DNA from: Apricaphanius iberus | Taxonomy: Eukaryota; Chordata; Actinopteri; Cyprinodontiformes; Aphaniidae | DNA length: 64,000 nucleotides | Direction: 5' to 3' | NCBI GenBank assembly: GCA_028564705.1 | Contig: JAPXFQ010000338.1 | Span: forward strand, 2,976,001-3,040,000 | Shown: one piece after another, positions 10,455 to 20,489 of the stretch | How the letters are laid out: each line of letters opens with the position of its first letter | How positions within the stretch are numbered: position 1 is the first letter of the stretch | Translations under genes and position numbers: made by a program | The notes under the pieces: generated by a model | The model's database searches: none | What the model was told of the DNA's origin: nothing | Seen by the model: the letters and a program-made list of their open reading frames with translations, nothing else

Positions 10455-11598
10455 AGGAGTCATGACCTGTAATTTTCACTTTTCTACAAGAAAACGATAT
10501 GTTATGAGTGCCTGACGATTATACACTGGACGGGAAGCTGATATTGAAAAGTGAAGCGTTTGTTTACACCAGAGTTTGTCAACCAGCCAATGTGCATGCG
10601 CATTGAAATACGAGATTTCAATTTCAGTGCTGACTTGACGTCAAGTCGGCAGGATATGCCATATATGGACACCACAGACCTATCCTTCAGGAAGCCCGCC
10701 CTGCCCCTCTCCCCCTCATATTCAGACTAGCACCGCCATTACTGAATTCCGATTCGAACTACGAACTCGACCGTGAAAGAAGCAGAAACGTGGTGCCCAT
10801 GTGAGTTGCTCTGTTCTTGACTACCAGAATAAACATGGAAATGTTTTTTCTCTCCCAAAAACGGACCGAGCTATCAGGTATCAGTGGATTACATTCATTT
10901 ACAATGGGGCGATTCCTACAACTCTTCCCACTGGCTTAGGTGTGTGTGCAAAAAACCTTTTACGACGGAATCATTCACTAATTTGGGGCAATATCAGGCA
11001 AAGTTGGCATCGAAGATCCGTTTGGAACAAGGGGCCATTCCAACAATCCGGGACTTGCCTGCAATTGAAACGGTAAGGCTGTGTTTTTATTGTTCTACTG
11101 TGTGTAACAAACAGCAGCTAACAGCTAATGCGGCTATTATATGCTACCGGGAGTATCTTGGACGTATTTACGTGGAATGGCAGCTACTTTGCAAACCTCA
11201 AATGACTTTGTTTTACACTACAGTAGTGAAGGTACAGGAGTTCAGAGTCTGGCTCGTGCATATAGGGCTGAATTCCGTAGGTCGCGGCCAGGTCGGGTTC
11301 ATTCACAACTTGCGCCATGATGTTATTTTGGAATATGTTAAAACGTTACCTGCAGTGTCAACCCCCCTCCTTCCTTACACCAATCAATACGCCCCTCATT
11401 TGCATCATTAAAATGACCGTCCACGAGAGCCAAAATATTGCATCAGATCTCGCGAGACAACAATGCCTTCAGGAATAAGGTTCTGAGGAGCTCCTTTTTA
11501 ATTATTTTTTCAAATTTTTTCAACTTTTATTTTTTATAAGGGCCTGAAACACCATAATAGAGTGTGGGTATCCAAGATAATACTAGGTTATGACTCCT
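10455..11598 (+). mobile_element. Kolobok-like DNA transposon, TTAA target duplication
   Basis: The element starts AGGAGTCATGACCT and ends AGGTTATGACTCCT, an inverted pair. TTAA flanks it on both sides (10451-10454 and 11599-11602). A TTAA duplication together with an internal THAP-type zinc finger is the known signature of the Kolobok superfamily (piggyBac also uses TTAA but carries no THAP). Only the THAP part of the coding sequence is present, so this copy is non-autonomous. Confidence 0.68.
10801..11072 (+). pseudogene. Degenerate THAP zinc-finger exon inside the Kolobok-like element
   Basis: One frame reads CSVLDYQNKHGNVFSLPKTD and on to RAIRYQWITFI. A second frame continues VCKKPFTTESFTNLGQYQ and LEQGAIPTI. 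Together these follow the THAP pattern (C-x2-4-C, W, then VCxxHF). The second zinc Cys is Tyr, the His is Pro, and a frameshift lies near 10900-10930. The block ends at a strong donor, GAAACG|GTAAGG, so it was once a spliced first exon. THAP domains bind transposon ends; this one cannot be functional as read. Confidence 0.65.
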
Positions 11599-11602
11599 TT
11601 AA

Positions 11603-12760
11603 CATTGTTATATGGCTCTAAAGCTTATAATTGTGACTATTTCAACATCACAGATTTCAGTTAAGAGAGAAGTTTTTGACGTGAAGATATTTCTTATTCC
11701 ACTATTATCATAAAATGCAAGAGGCCAGCAACAATCTTTTTAATTATCATGTTATAAAAACTTTGCATATTCCTTTAAATAAGAAAGATGCGAGCCAGTT
11801 GATTCTCCTCTGAGGGCAATTTATTAAAGCTAAAGGGACTGATCAAACATGGTCACACAAGAGCTCAGTTTAGTAGAGAAAAGGCAATCAGTTCACAGTC
11901 AGGACTCGCTTTGCACAATACAATGACGAGTCATTTAGATCACAAAGGTCCTTGAGACAAGTTGCATGAGCTGTCACTCCTACCCCTCATGTGCAGCAAG
12001 CTCTTTAACAATAACCCAGGTCTGCAAGGAAGGAGAAAAACAAAGGTGCAAAAAACAGTACATCCAGGCCATCACAATTTTGTTTTTGTTTTTTGCTAGT
12101 GATAGTCACTTTCATTCAATTCACAATAGATTTCATTTCAAGGTCTATTACAAGACAAGTAATTTCAATACAAGAAACATTCCAATTAGTTAAAAGTTTT
12201 CTATGTAAGGAATTCAAGCAGATTGCATTGAGTCACTGACTTGAAGTTGTGCTCTTGAATGTACACTTGAATAAATTATTTTTGTATTCACACATATGAA
12301 CATTGAATGTGAATATAACATGTGGCAGTCTAAACTCCATTACAAACGTTTAAGGTCAGATACACTTAATTTCTTTAATGATACAATATATTATTCATTA
12401 AACTACTGATGTCAACTATTGATGCAACGCAGGAGCAATTATGTGACAGCTTAACTACCAAACAGTGGTCGAAAGAAATGTTAACAAATCAGATATTGAG
12501 AAATTTCATTTATACATAAACTGTTTATGATCAAAATAATATCTAATTTTTTAAAAAAAAATCACAATAAACAAAGCAACTTTCAGGAGAGACAGCAGAC
12601 ACAATTTGACACTGCAGATCTTCTTGTGTTTTCCTTTTTGGGCCTCATCTTTCTTCTGCTGACTATAAATGGAAACCAAAAAGTTATGAATGAGAAAGAC
12701 AGCCAAAGGAAGTGCATAAGTAATAAAGGATTATCAGATATTGTGTGTTGTGCTTACACA
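11603..12760. other. Non-coding, no gene seen
   Basis: AT-rich DNA between the Kolobok-like element and peptide gene B. The short open frames here lack splice or domain support. Confidence 0.45.
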
Positions 12761-12766
12761 ATACAT

Positions 12767-13232
12767 TCATTCCATTATTAGCTGCTTTTGCGTTGCTGAC
12801 AAAATGTGAGCATATGCACCAGGCCTAAAAAACAAATAAAACCCTTCAGAACACAAAAATCATTATTTCATTCTGAATCCACATAACATTTCTGAAATAT
12901 GTCTGCATATATTTGGAACTCCAGTTTAGGTTATCTGTAAAACAATTACCTAATCCTAAAAGGTTTTGAAAGGATTGATTACCTGAATGGTCTACATCCT
13001 GGCCTCCGTTTACAGAGAGGTTTCTGAATTCCAATGCCTCTACCAGGAGCGAATCTTTTCTTACTCTGTAAAACAATTGACTCTGTAAGTGATTTTTTTT
13101 TATCTGCTTATCAAATAAGTAAAAACAAAATCCAAAAGTGGGGTTTCTTACGCCATGATCTTGTGAAGCTTCTGTCTGAGAGGCTGTCGTAAGCAGAAGC
13201 ACAAGCAGGACCAGCAGCAAACGTTTATCCAT
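12767..13232 (-). CDS. Small secreted two-cysteine cationic peptide, copy B (3 exons)
   Basis: Exons 13152-13232 (27 codons), 12983-13065 and 12767-12824 join in phases 0 and 2 through canonical sites (GGC|GTAAGA, TTTTACAG|AGT, TTCAG|GTAATC, TTTTTTAG|GCC) and predict 73 residues. Exon 1 is a signal peptide, MDKRLLLVLLVLLLTTA. The core is strongly basic and ends in LCKRRPGCRPFR, with two cysteines five residues apart. The final exon begins PGAYAHIL, matching PGGYGPIL at the end of copy A, and then stops at TGA. Nothing after the signal peptide is hydrophobic. A disulphide-looped secreted cationic peptide is a fair inference; hormone and host-defence roles are both possible and neither is shown. 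An intron-retaining reading through 12846 is also open but ignores good splice sites. Confidence 0.65.
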
Positions 13233-13274
13233 GACTGATTACCTTAGAAGTCTCTGGGCTGACCAGTATGCAGA

Positions 13275-13282
13275 CCTTTATA
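13275..13282 (-). promoter_or_regulatory. TATA box of peptide gene B
   Basis: TATAAAGG on the minus strand lies 43 bp upstream of the copy B ATG, in the wider context GATATAAAGGTCTGCAT. Confidence 0.6.
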
Positions 13283-13299
13283 TCTGTTCCACCAACATG

Positions 13300-14165
13300 C
13301 CACTGTTAATTTGCATCAGAAATAAACCTGGTAAATGACTCAGAGTGTGTGTGCTTGTAAAAACACTTTGAAATAGTGAGGTTTACTCATTGTACTAAAT
13401 TCAAACATTTACATTTTATTCATTAACTCATAGCTGCTGCCCCGTCCCTTCCCACATGCAGACAAAAACAAGTTCCTTTGTTCAACCATTGAGGACAGTG
13501 ATGAGGCCTGAAATATATTACCGAAGAGGTTAAAATAACTCAGAGGGCATATTTCCACTACAAATTCAGGAATCAGGATAGTTTAGTTGGGTGGTTGTAC
13601 ATTTTTATTTGCCTAGAACCTTTAAATAGAGCGCTGTATTACTGTACTGTAGGTATTAGGTAAAACTAAGACAATCACAAACTCTTCTTTCAATTCAGTG
13701 GGCAGAGTTCTTCAGGGGATATATTCAGCTTCCCTGCCTGTATATCTCCGGCCTTAAACTTGATAGCAGTGTTATTCAGTCTATAATGTTAATATAAGGT
13801 AAAGTATTAAATTAATTACATTACAGTTCATTGGTCTGAGGTCTTCTAACTCTGATGACCAGGTTGGCTTTAGGTTGGATATGGTCCAGAACCCTGAAAC
13901 TACAGTCAGGAGCATACTAATGGTGCCATCCATTTACCTCAGAAGTTGGAACTCCGAGTTGGGTTTGTCATCACACTTCAGTAAACAGCATTCCAGTTAA
14001 CATAGTCGGAGACGTTGGGATTTTAATATGGGAAGCCTAAGTCTCCTCCCCTTCCTGTCGACCTATGGGTCCCCCTTGCCAAAAAACCCCAAATAAAGCA
14101 TGAATGAATGCCGATGGAGTGATAAAAGTTATTTTCTGGTCCTCCTTGTCTTACACCCGAAATCA
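13300..14165. other. Non-coding, no gene seen
   Basis: Upstream flank of peptide gene B. I see no coding exon or transposon ends. Confidence 0.4.
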
Positions 14166-14169
14166 CACA

Positions 14170-15290
14170 TATGATGTACCTCAATTAAAATGATACCATA
14201 CCATATTTATTTGTAGAGCACATTTTTACAACGAAATATGCTCACGGCGTCCCGTTCCAGTAATAAAACGGGCATCGGCGTTCTGAGTCACCTGAAGGCA
14301 AGCTAAAGATATTGAAGCAGCACCATAAAGTATAGAATTCGTATAATCTAATTGTGAGGTGACAAAAGCATGAACACCTGTTTCGAGTTCTCGCTTATTA
14401 AAACAGACTTTAATTGATACAGACGACGAAGTTGATAAACACAGGATTTCACAACCTGATTTACATGTTTATCCATGCATAATTTAGGCCCCATTGTTAC
14501 CCCAAGATTAACAATTGTTGGCTTCAACAGGGCAGACAGGTGAGAAGGTAAAGTTGGCTTTTTAGCAGCAGAACCATTGGGGGTAAACAGAGCCAGCTCT
14601 GTCTTTGACTCATTCAGGTGGAGGAAATTCGCAGCCAACTGAGGCCCTGTCCACACGTAGCCGGGTATCTCACAAAACTGAGATATTTTTCTACGGTTTG
14701 GCCTGTTACCCACACGTAGCCGGAGGTTTTCGGCACCAAAAACGAAGCTTTTTAAAAACTCCGGCCAAAGTGGAGATTTGCGTTTTCTCCGTTTTCAGCA
14801 TCTGCGTGTGGACGGTTGAAAACAGAGTTTTAAGAGCCATAACGCCACTATCTGCAACAAAAAATGCTCCAACACCACATGTGCGACCTGTGTTTACTCT
14901 CGAAAACAGCATTTATTTCCTCAGCGCTGTGTTGGTATCATCCATTGTTAAAGCGCGTCTTGTTTGTTTGCTTTTATAAGCTGTATGACTGCTGCGTGCT
15001 GAAGATAGAGGATATTAAGTTTCTCTTGCGGATAGAACTGGGGAGAACTACTACTACTACAACAGGTTTGCCACGTCTATGTATGTGCTGAAAAACGCAT
15101 TTATCCGGTGGATGGAGATTTTTTTTTCTAGGAGCAGAGGAAAATCTTTGTTTAAAAAAAACCCCGGCTACGTGTGGACATGGCCCAAGACTTGATGTCA
15201 CTAAGACAGTCAAGAATAGCGTGCACCAAGTCCCCATACTTCAAAGTAAAATAAAGTTGACAATCTTCAGCATGTATGTGAAAGCTCTTG
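14170..15290 (-). mobile_element. L2-type LINE fragment interrupted by a MITE
   Basis: On the minus strand, 15186-15290 reads DCLSDIKS. After a gap of about 540 bp, 14642 downward reads LAANFLHLNESKTELALF, NLGVTMG, HVNQVVKSCVYQLRRL and QVFMLLS. That is the order found in L2-type reverse transcriptases (CLSDIKxWMxxNFLxLNxxKTE, NLGV, VVKSCFYQLR, HAFI). The break falls exactly where a terminal-inverted-repeat element sits. The 3' part towards 14170 carries further stops and the copy is dead. Confidence 0.65.
14643..15185. mobile_element. MITE nested in the L2-type LINE
   Basis: The left end GGCCCTGTCCACACGTAGCC pairs with the reverse complement of the right end, GGCCATGTCCACACGTAGCC: 19 of 20 positions match. 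The element interrupts an L2 coding segment between the DIKS and LAANF codons. It has no coding capacity. A clear target duplication was not identified. Confidence 0.75.
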
Positions 15291-15680
15291 TTATCACATT
15301 CCAGTGGAGGAACATTCTCCACGTCCTGCTACCAACTTCTGCTTCTGCATCAGTTCTGTTGCTCTTTCTGTGTCTCTGCTGCCTTCTCCAAACCCCAGAC
15401 GGTCTCGGCAGATGACCGCTTATGCGGAGCCTGGTTCTGCTGGAGGTTTCTTCCTGTTATAACGGAGTTTTTCCTCCCCACTGTTGCTTCATGCTTGCTC
15501 AGTGTGAGGGATTGCTGAGAAGTCACGACGCAAACTTCTGCGGTTCCCTAATTCCTAAATTACACATTGTATTGGTATAACTCTTCTTGTAAAGTGCCTT
15601 GAGAAATGTTGAGAAAATCTGTTGTGAAATGGCGCTATATAAATAAACTGAATTAAATAAACTGAATTAAATTGAATAAC
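15291..15680 (+). repeat. LINE 3'-end type repeat
   Basis: Contains the widespread teleost block GGAGCCTGGTTCTGCTGGAG, then GGTTTCTTCCTGTTAT. It ends GTGCCTTGAGAAATG, GGCGCTATATAAATAAACTG and degenerate repeats of AATTAAA. This is the familiar 3' tail of fish L2/Rex-type LINEs and the SINEs that share it. The direction is opposite to the adjoining L2 copy. Confidence 0.6.
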
Positions 15681-15789
15681 TCTTGTTGTTGTTGATAACT
15701 AATTATGTGCTTTTGATGGTTTGTCAAATAGTTTGCGACTTATTTGATTGTAAAATTTCAGAATCAAAATGCCTATAAATTAGAAGTTG

Positions 15790-16020
15790 CATATACAGTG
15801 TCACAGAGCTAACTCCAGCTAGCTATTGCTTGCACCTGAAATACTCACCAAGACCTTACAGAGCTTCTCCTGCATTCTGGCTCTCACTCTACTGAATGCT
15901 TCTCCCCGAGCATAGCAGCCATTTTCAACATGGAACGATTTATAGTGATTGTCTCCATGCTTAATGCTCCTTCCTTCGTCCTGAAGGAAGGAGGCAAAAC
16001 CGCGGCCAGCATTCACTGAG
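15790..16020 (-). repeat. Interspersed repeat shared with 26210-26460
   Basis: Read on the minus strand, GCAGGAGAAGCTCTGTAAG, CTTGGTGA and TAGCTAG..GTTAGCT recur in the same order on the plus strand near 26350-26420 (GCGGGAGAAGCTCTACAAGC, CTTGGTGA, TAGCTAGTGTTAGCT). The block holds an open frame and a donor-like GTGAGT, but the second copy shows it is a repeat family and not a unique exon. Confidence 0.5.
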
Positions 16021-16746
16021 TGAGGACACCCTTGACAGGTAGAAGCACATAACTAGGCATCCACCCACTCCCTCCTAAAGGCAACATAAGTTTAAATTAC
16101 ACTTAACATTACATGCAGGAATTGCAAATGTGGGAGGCTCTTGTTGTTGCAAAGGAAAACAGTGGTAAAAACTGTGTAGATCCCTAAATTATAGCTGTGT
16201 AAATGTATTTTATTCCTCTTAATTCTACTTATATATCTGTGCTTTTATAGCTTGGGTCACTCTTAAGCAATTTCAGATTTTTAACTCACAGAAGATGGCA
16301 TATAGACAATATTTTTTCGAAAACATTCACAGTGTCACATTTATAGTCAAGAGGAAGGTGGACATTGACTTGAGGGGAAAACAAAATAAAACAGGACTAC
16401 AGAATGTATAAATCTTGTAAATGCATTTATGATTTCAAGAGCAAATGTTTTTTTTCAAAAAACTACAGTATAAGATGTATGATTTATTTTATTAGCCATG
16501 TTATTAAAGCTACAGCCAACATTAATTAGCTGAAAAAATGTGACACAGTGACAGATAAAGAAATAAACTTTCAGAGTAAAATATAGTCAGACTTTATTGT
16601 TTCTGTCTTCATGGTTTGGATCTTGTTTTGCTTTAGTTGCTTTTGGTCACTGAAACAGAACAGAGACTAGCTCAGCAAAAAAAAACATAAAAACAAAACC
16701 TTCCTCCACTTGAAATGTCAAAGTTTGTCTTTTAAGACTATTTACT

Positions 16747-17826
16747 TCATTTAATCAGAGATGGATGATTTGCGGTTGGTTTGCCCTGTAGGAGAGATAA
16801 AAAACAAAAAAATGACCAGAATAAGCAGTCTTGCTATGTTTGCAGAAATATGAATGCTATTTGTAGAACAATTAACTTTAATTTGCTATTTTTATATGTT
16901 CAGTAAGTAAAACAAGGATCTGATATTCTTGTAAATCTACCTTAGGTGGAAGTCCAGGCTGTGACAGGAAGCAAACATTTTTAGAAATATGTTTTAATCA
17001 GCATCTCTAAAGTGACAGCAAGATTAGAAACAGGTTTCAGAGTGTGAATATACTCTTTACCATACCAGCTGGTGAACATCCTCCAGGGTAATTGCCACAC
17101 GCTGTGCTTTGATACCCGGGCCACCCTATCTCCAATCCCTGTGCCAAAATAAAAACAAAGCAATCATTCATTCCTTGACTGCTGGAGAGGCACTAGGGCA
17201 AAAGTAAAGATACTGGATGGATGGATGGTTATTGCTCAGAAAGAACATAAAAACTGAACTTCTGTTATAAATTATTACACAGCTATGGTTTGCGTTTGAC
17301 TTTTTACTGCACTCTGTAAATGTCTCACATATTTAGGTTCAGCTTAGAAGTAATGTGCAAGATTCACTTCACACCAAACACAACTTCAGTCTTTGTTTTC
17401 ATAAAACTGACATTTGCTCGGATATTTACTTCAGTTCAAGGCTAACTTCTAAGTGATTTTTTTAACCTCTTGACCAGAAAAAGCTGCAATGCTTCTGAAA
17501 CCTTTCTTTCCTTCAACATTAACATGTGACTGCTGTTGCCACTTTGGTTTTGTTATTTTGTTCTTAATGTGCAGATATTTTATAGATTTTTTATACTTGT
17601 GTGAATCTAAAGGCTTCTATTACCTGTCAGGGTTAAATTTCCCCTTTAGGGGAATAAATAAATAAAAAATAAATAATTTTATTCTACTCCAGGTTTCTTA
17701 CCTGACGAAACGACTGCAGTTTTTTTTTCTTATTGGTCAAAGAGTAGCTGCATCTCCAGAGCTGTAGGCAGTGATGAAGAGGAAAGCCTGCAGTCTCAGC
17801 AGGAGGAACAGAGCAGATCTCTCCAT
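16747..17826 (-). pseudogene. Two-cysteine peptide family, copy C (stop codon in exon 1)
   Basis: The layout matches its relatives. Exon 1 (17702-17826) encodes MERSALFLLLRLQAFLFITA. Exon 2 (17061-17138) has GWPGYQSTACGNYPGGCSPA, with two cysteines six apart. An 18-bp mini-exon (16941-16958) gives PGLPPK, and the last exon (16747-16785) gives GKPTANHPSLIK then TGA. Exons 2-4 keep phase 0 and canonical GT/AG sites. Exon 1, however, has an in-frame TGA at 17737-17739, before its only good donor (CGTCAG|GTAAGA), and that donor is in another phase. The copy is therefore probably a recent pseudogene, or exon 1 is misassembled or uses an unseen donor. The core lacks the strong basic charge of A and B. 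Confidence 0.55.
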
Positions 17827-17864
17827 GAAGAGCAAAGTCTGATGGAGCTGAGGAACTTTGGAGA

Positions 17865-17870
17865 CTTATA
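17865..17870 (-). promoter_or_regulatory. TATA-like box of copy C
   Basis: TATAAG on the minus strand, in the context GTGTATAAGTCTCC, lies 39 bp upstream of the copy C ATG. This is the same position as in its relatives. Confidence 0.45.
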
Positions 17871-17949
17871 CACACCTTGCTAACTATTTCCATATGGACA
17901 TAAAGGAAGAAGTCCAAACAAGTTGCATAACAAATCTCTATACACATTC

Positions 17950-19440
17950 AGCATAACCCTGCTCAAATTGGAGGAAAAAAAAGAGCCTTCCCTTTACACA
18001 GATATTACAACTTTTTAAATGGCCTTAAGGAATCATTTATTTTGGTCTTACTGAGTAAAGCTTGACCAACACAAATGGTATTCATTATGTATAAAAAAAA
18101 GATGTTCCTGTTTATTAAAATTTTGAAACTAAAATTTTACAAAGAAGCTGGTTTGTCCACAAATGTAACCTAACTTATCCATTATAAACCCATTCTAGCA
18201 TGTTTATTTAAAAATGTCAAGAACACAGAAAGATAGAAAACTACAAACATCGGAGAGGCCACGGTTGGAAGACTGTAGAGAACAATTAACTTTAAAATGA
18301 GAACATATCCTCAAAACCAGTGCTATTCAAGTGATTAAAAGGAAACATTATTTTACCAAAACATGTACCCAAATTGCTGATAGCAATTAAAAAATATATT
18401 TATAATAACCACTTATAGCACTATGAGCCTATTTGTCGAGTGCTGTCGAGCCCCAAGGTGCATACAACTAATTTTGGATGTCTATAATTAGGAATAAATA
18501 ACCCTTAAATTTCTAAGGAATAAATAAATAAATTAATTTATATGACAGAAAAGTTATAAGATTTTATCCTAAACCATTCTAAAGGATTTTTTCTTTTGAA
18601 TTGTAACTCCTTTTTTGGCTCAAACTGTTTGAAGGATAAATAATGATGTGGGCCGTTTTAGCTTCTGTTTGCTGGGCATTGCTTCCCCCTTGTGGACACT
18701 TTGAATAGTGTGCTTTTGTTCTTCAATTTGGTTTTAGGAGGAAAGTTATCTCCTTCATATGCCTTGGTGATGCTGCTTGCTATCTCATATATCTTTATTT
18801 TGACATTGACGTTTGACAAAAGTTTGAGCTCAAATATTTCGGCTCTGTTTATTTGGTATCAAATCCCTATTAGAGATGTTTTAATGGGTGTGCCTCCCCC
18901 TCCCTTTGATACTGTAATGAAAGACGACAAACCTCTAGTTCAAATGTAACCTTAGCTAATGCTATGATTTTTTGTAAATGTACATGTCATACAGCAGTTT
19001 TTAAATTCAATAATTTATCTTTTCAAGTAATGTAGTTCTAGAAAAAATGAGAATTATTATCTTTAAATCAGATTTCCCTCAGACTTTTTGAAGCCTTTTG
19101 TAAATGTATACAACTGTACCAGCAATTACTTAATTGGATTTTCACCACAAAAGTTAATAGTTGGATAACCACAACACTGACATGGTTGTATTCAAAACTA
19201 CTGGTATTTATTAAACATTAACATCAGGAAGAAGACAACAATGAAAGTAGACACAATTGCACAACAGTCCTTTAAAGACTTTTAAAAATTATTATTTAAT
19301 AAGAATTAGAAAAAGACTCAGTTCAATGAAGCATTCCAGAAGTATTCAAAGCAAAGATTCATTTATAATATAAAAAAGTAGAAACACATTTTTTGTGTGC
19401 ATTTGTAGGCATGACGTTTTTTCTGTCATCCATAAAATTT
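17950..19440. other. Non-coding, no gene seen
   Basis: AT-rich flank between copies C and D. A plus-strand open frame at 18692-18949 is hydrophobic by chance and has no splice or homology support. Confidence 0.45.
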
Positions 19441-19447
19441 TAGCAAG

Positions 19448-19932
19448 TTAACTGGCCTTGTTGGGTATTGCTGTTGGTTTCTAAAGAGCAAAAGAATGAG
19501 ATGGTAAAATCAACAAATATTCTACATTACATTGATAAGTACAATTATTTTAATTTAGCTTTTTTTATTGTTTTGTTAAAAAATTTTTTTTTACCAATCT
19601 GAAAGAATTACAGGAGCCTGGCTTCCACCCACAGCCTCTCCTGGTGCGAACTTTTATCCTCTCCATTTCTTTAGCTTCTACCTTCTGTGACAAAAAGAAA
19701 AACAAATTATTATTACTTAAAAAAATATTTCTTATTTAGTTTCAAAATCTCAGAAATGTTAATAAAATGCACTGTACTTCATGTCTTAAACACAGATGTA
19801 TTGTCACCTTACCAGATCAGCCAGCTGTTGATGTAGTTCATTTCTCGGGGGAGCAGCTTGCTCAGAAGGGAAGGCTGTGGTGAGCAGAAAAACCTGCAGA
19901 CACAACAGGCCCAGCAACAAAACTTTGTCCAT
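19448..19932 (-). CDS. Small secreted two-cysteine peptide, copy D (3 exons)
   Basis: Exons 19813-19932 (40 codons), 19595-19684 (30 codons) and 19448-19480 are all phase 0 with GATCTG|GTAAGG, TGTCACAG|AAG, AGATTG|GTAAAA and CTCTTTAG|AAA borders. They predict 80 residues. The signal peptide begins MDKVLLLGLLCLQVFLLTTA. A propeptide-like stretch ending KVRTRRG precedes the core CGWKPGSCNSFRL, and RTRR is a plausible dibasic cleavage site. The tail is KPTAIPNKAS then TAA; it shares KPTA with copy C, so C and D form one subgroup and A and B another. The GCGWKPGSCNSF core faintly recalls CART-type or calcitonin-type loops, but cysteine number and length do not fit either. Function is unknown. Confidence 0.65.
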
Positions 19933-19959
19933 GGCTGAAAAATTGAAGAGTGTGAAGAT

Positions 19960-19966
19960 CTTTATG
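19960..19966 (-). promoter_or_regulatory. TATA-like box of peptide gene D
   Basis: CATAAAG on the minus strand lies 28 bp upstream of the copy D ATG. It corresponds in position to the TATAAAG boxes of copies A and B. Confidence 0.4.
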
Positions 19967-20489
19967 TACTCGCTGCCAGCCAAACACTTTTATGCGAGCA
20001 AAGAGGAAGTATTAACCAGAACCAGCTTCTTACTTAATCAAAAGACGTCAGAGATATTTCATCAATCAAAATATTTACTTCTGAAAACATACAATGTCTA
20101 TGATCTTTCTGAGGTTAACCTGAAGCCCCGCTTAATCACTGTATTGACATATGCTTTTGGACAAGCCTGCTTTATAGCTGGCTAGCTGTTAGACCTAATT
20201 TATCTTTATGAATATGATTGGACAAGGTATTTAATGTAACACAGCACATCCTTTTTGTGCTTTGCCGTTTACCAAACAACGATGTTGTGCATAACCGCTG
20301 CCACTGCCACACCGAACGTAAATCTGCGGAGCTGGGATTATTCTGCTGCTGATCTTCCTCACACACACCCATCCAACAAGCATTGGTCGATTTGTCATGA
20401 TGACACTGACAAGCAAAATTGTTGATAACAAATGTAGTAATCCATGTTATCCTTTATACTTTTAAGCTTTGGTGTTCTCTTAAAATGGT

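Noticed and set aside
10884..11411. Long plus-strand frame as an intact gene
   Set aside because: Only its first part is a THAP remnant in one of two frames; the rest runs through the intron-like part of the Kolobok-like element.
12846..13232. 128-codon uninterrupted frame as the copy B product
   Set aside because: It reads through two introns with good GT/AG sites, and the spliced model aligns with the other copies.
15819..16016. Minus-strand exon with a GTGAGT donor
   Set aside because: A second diverged copy at 26.2-26.5 kb shows it to be an interspersed repeat.
18692..18949. Hydrophobic 85-codon plus-strand frame as a membrane protein
   Set aside because: No promoter, splice sites, homology or codon bias; AT-rich DNA readily gives such frames.
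4398..19932. Naming the two-cysteine peptides as defensin, hepcidin, chemokine, CART or calcitonin family
   Set aside because: Cysteine number and spacing, exon layout and length fit none of these; the CNSF resemblance to CART is four residues.
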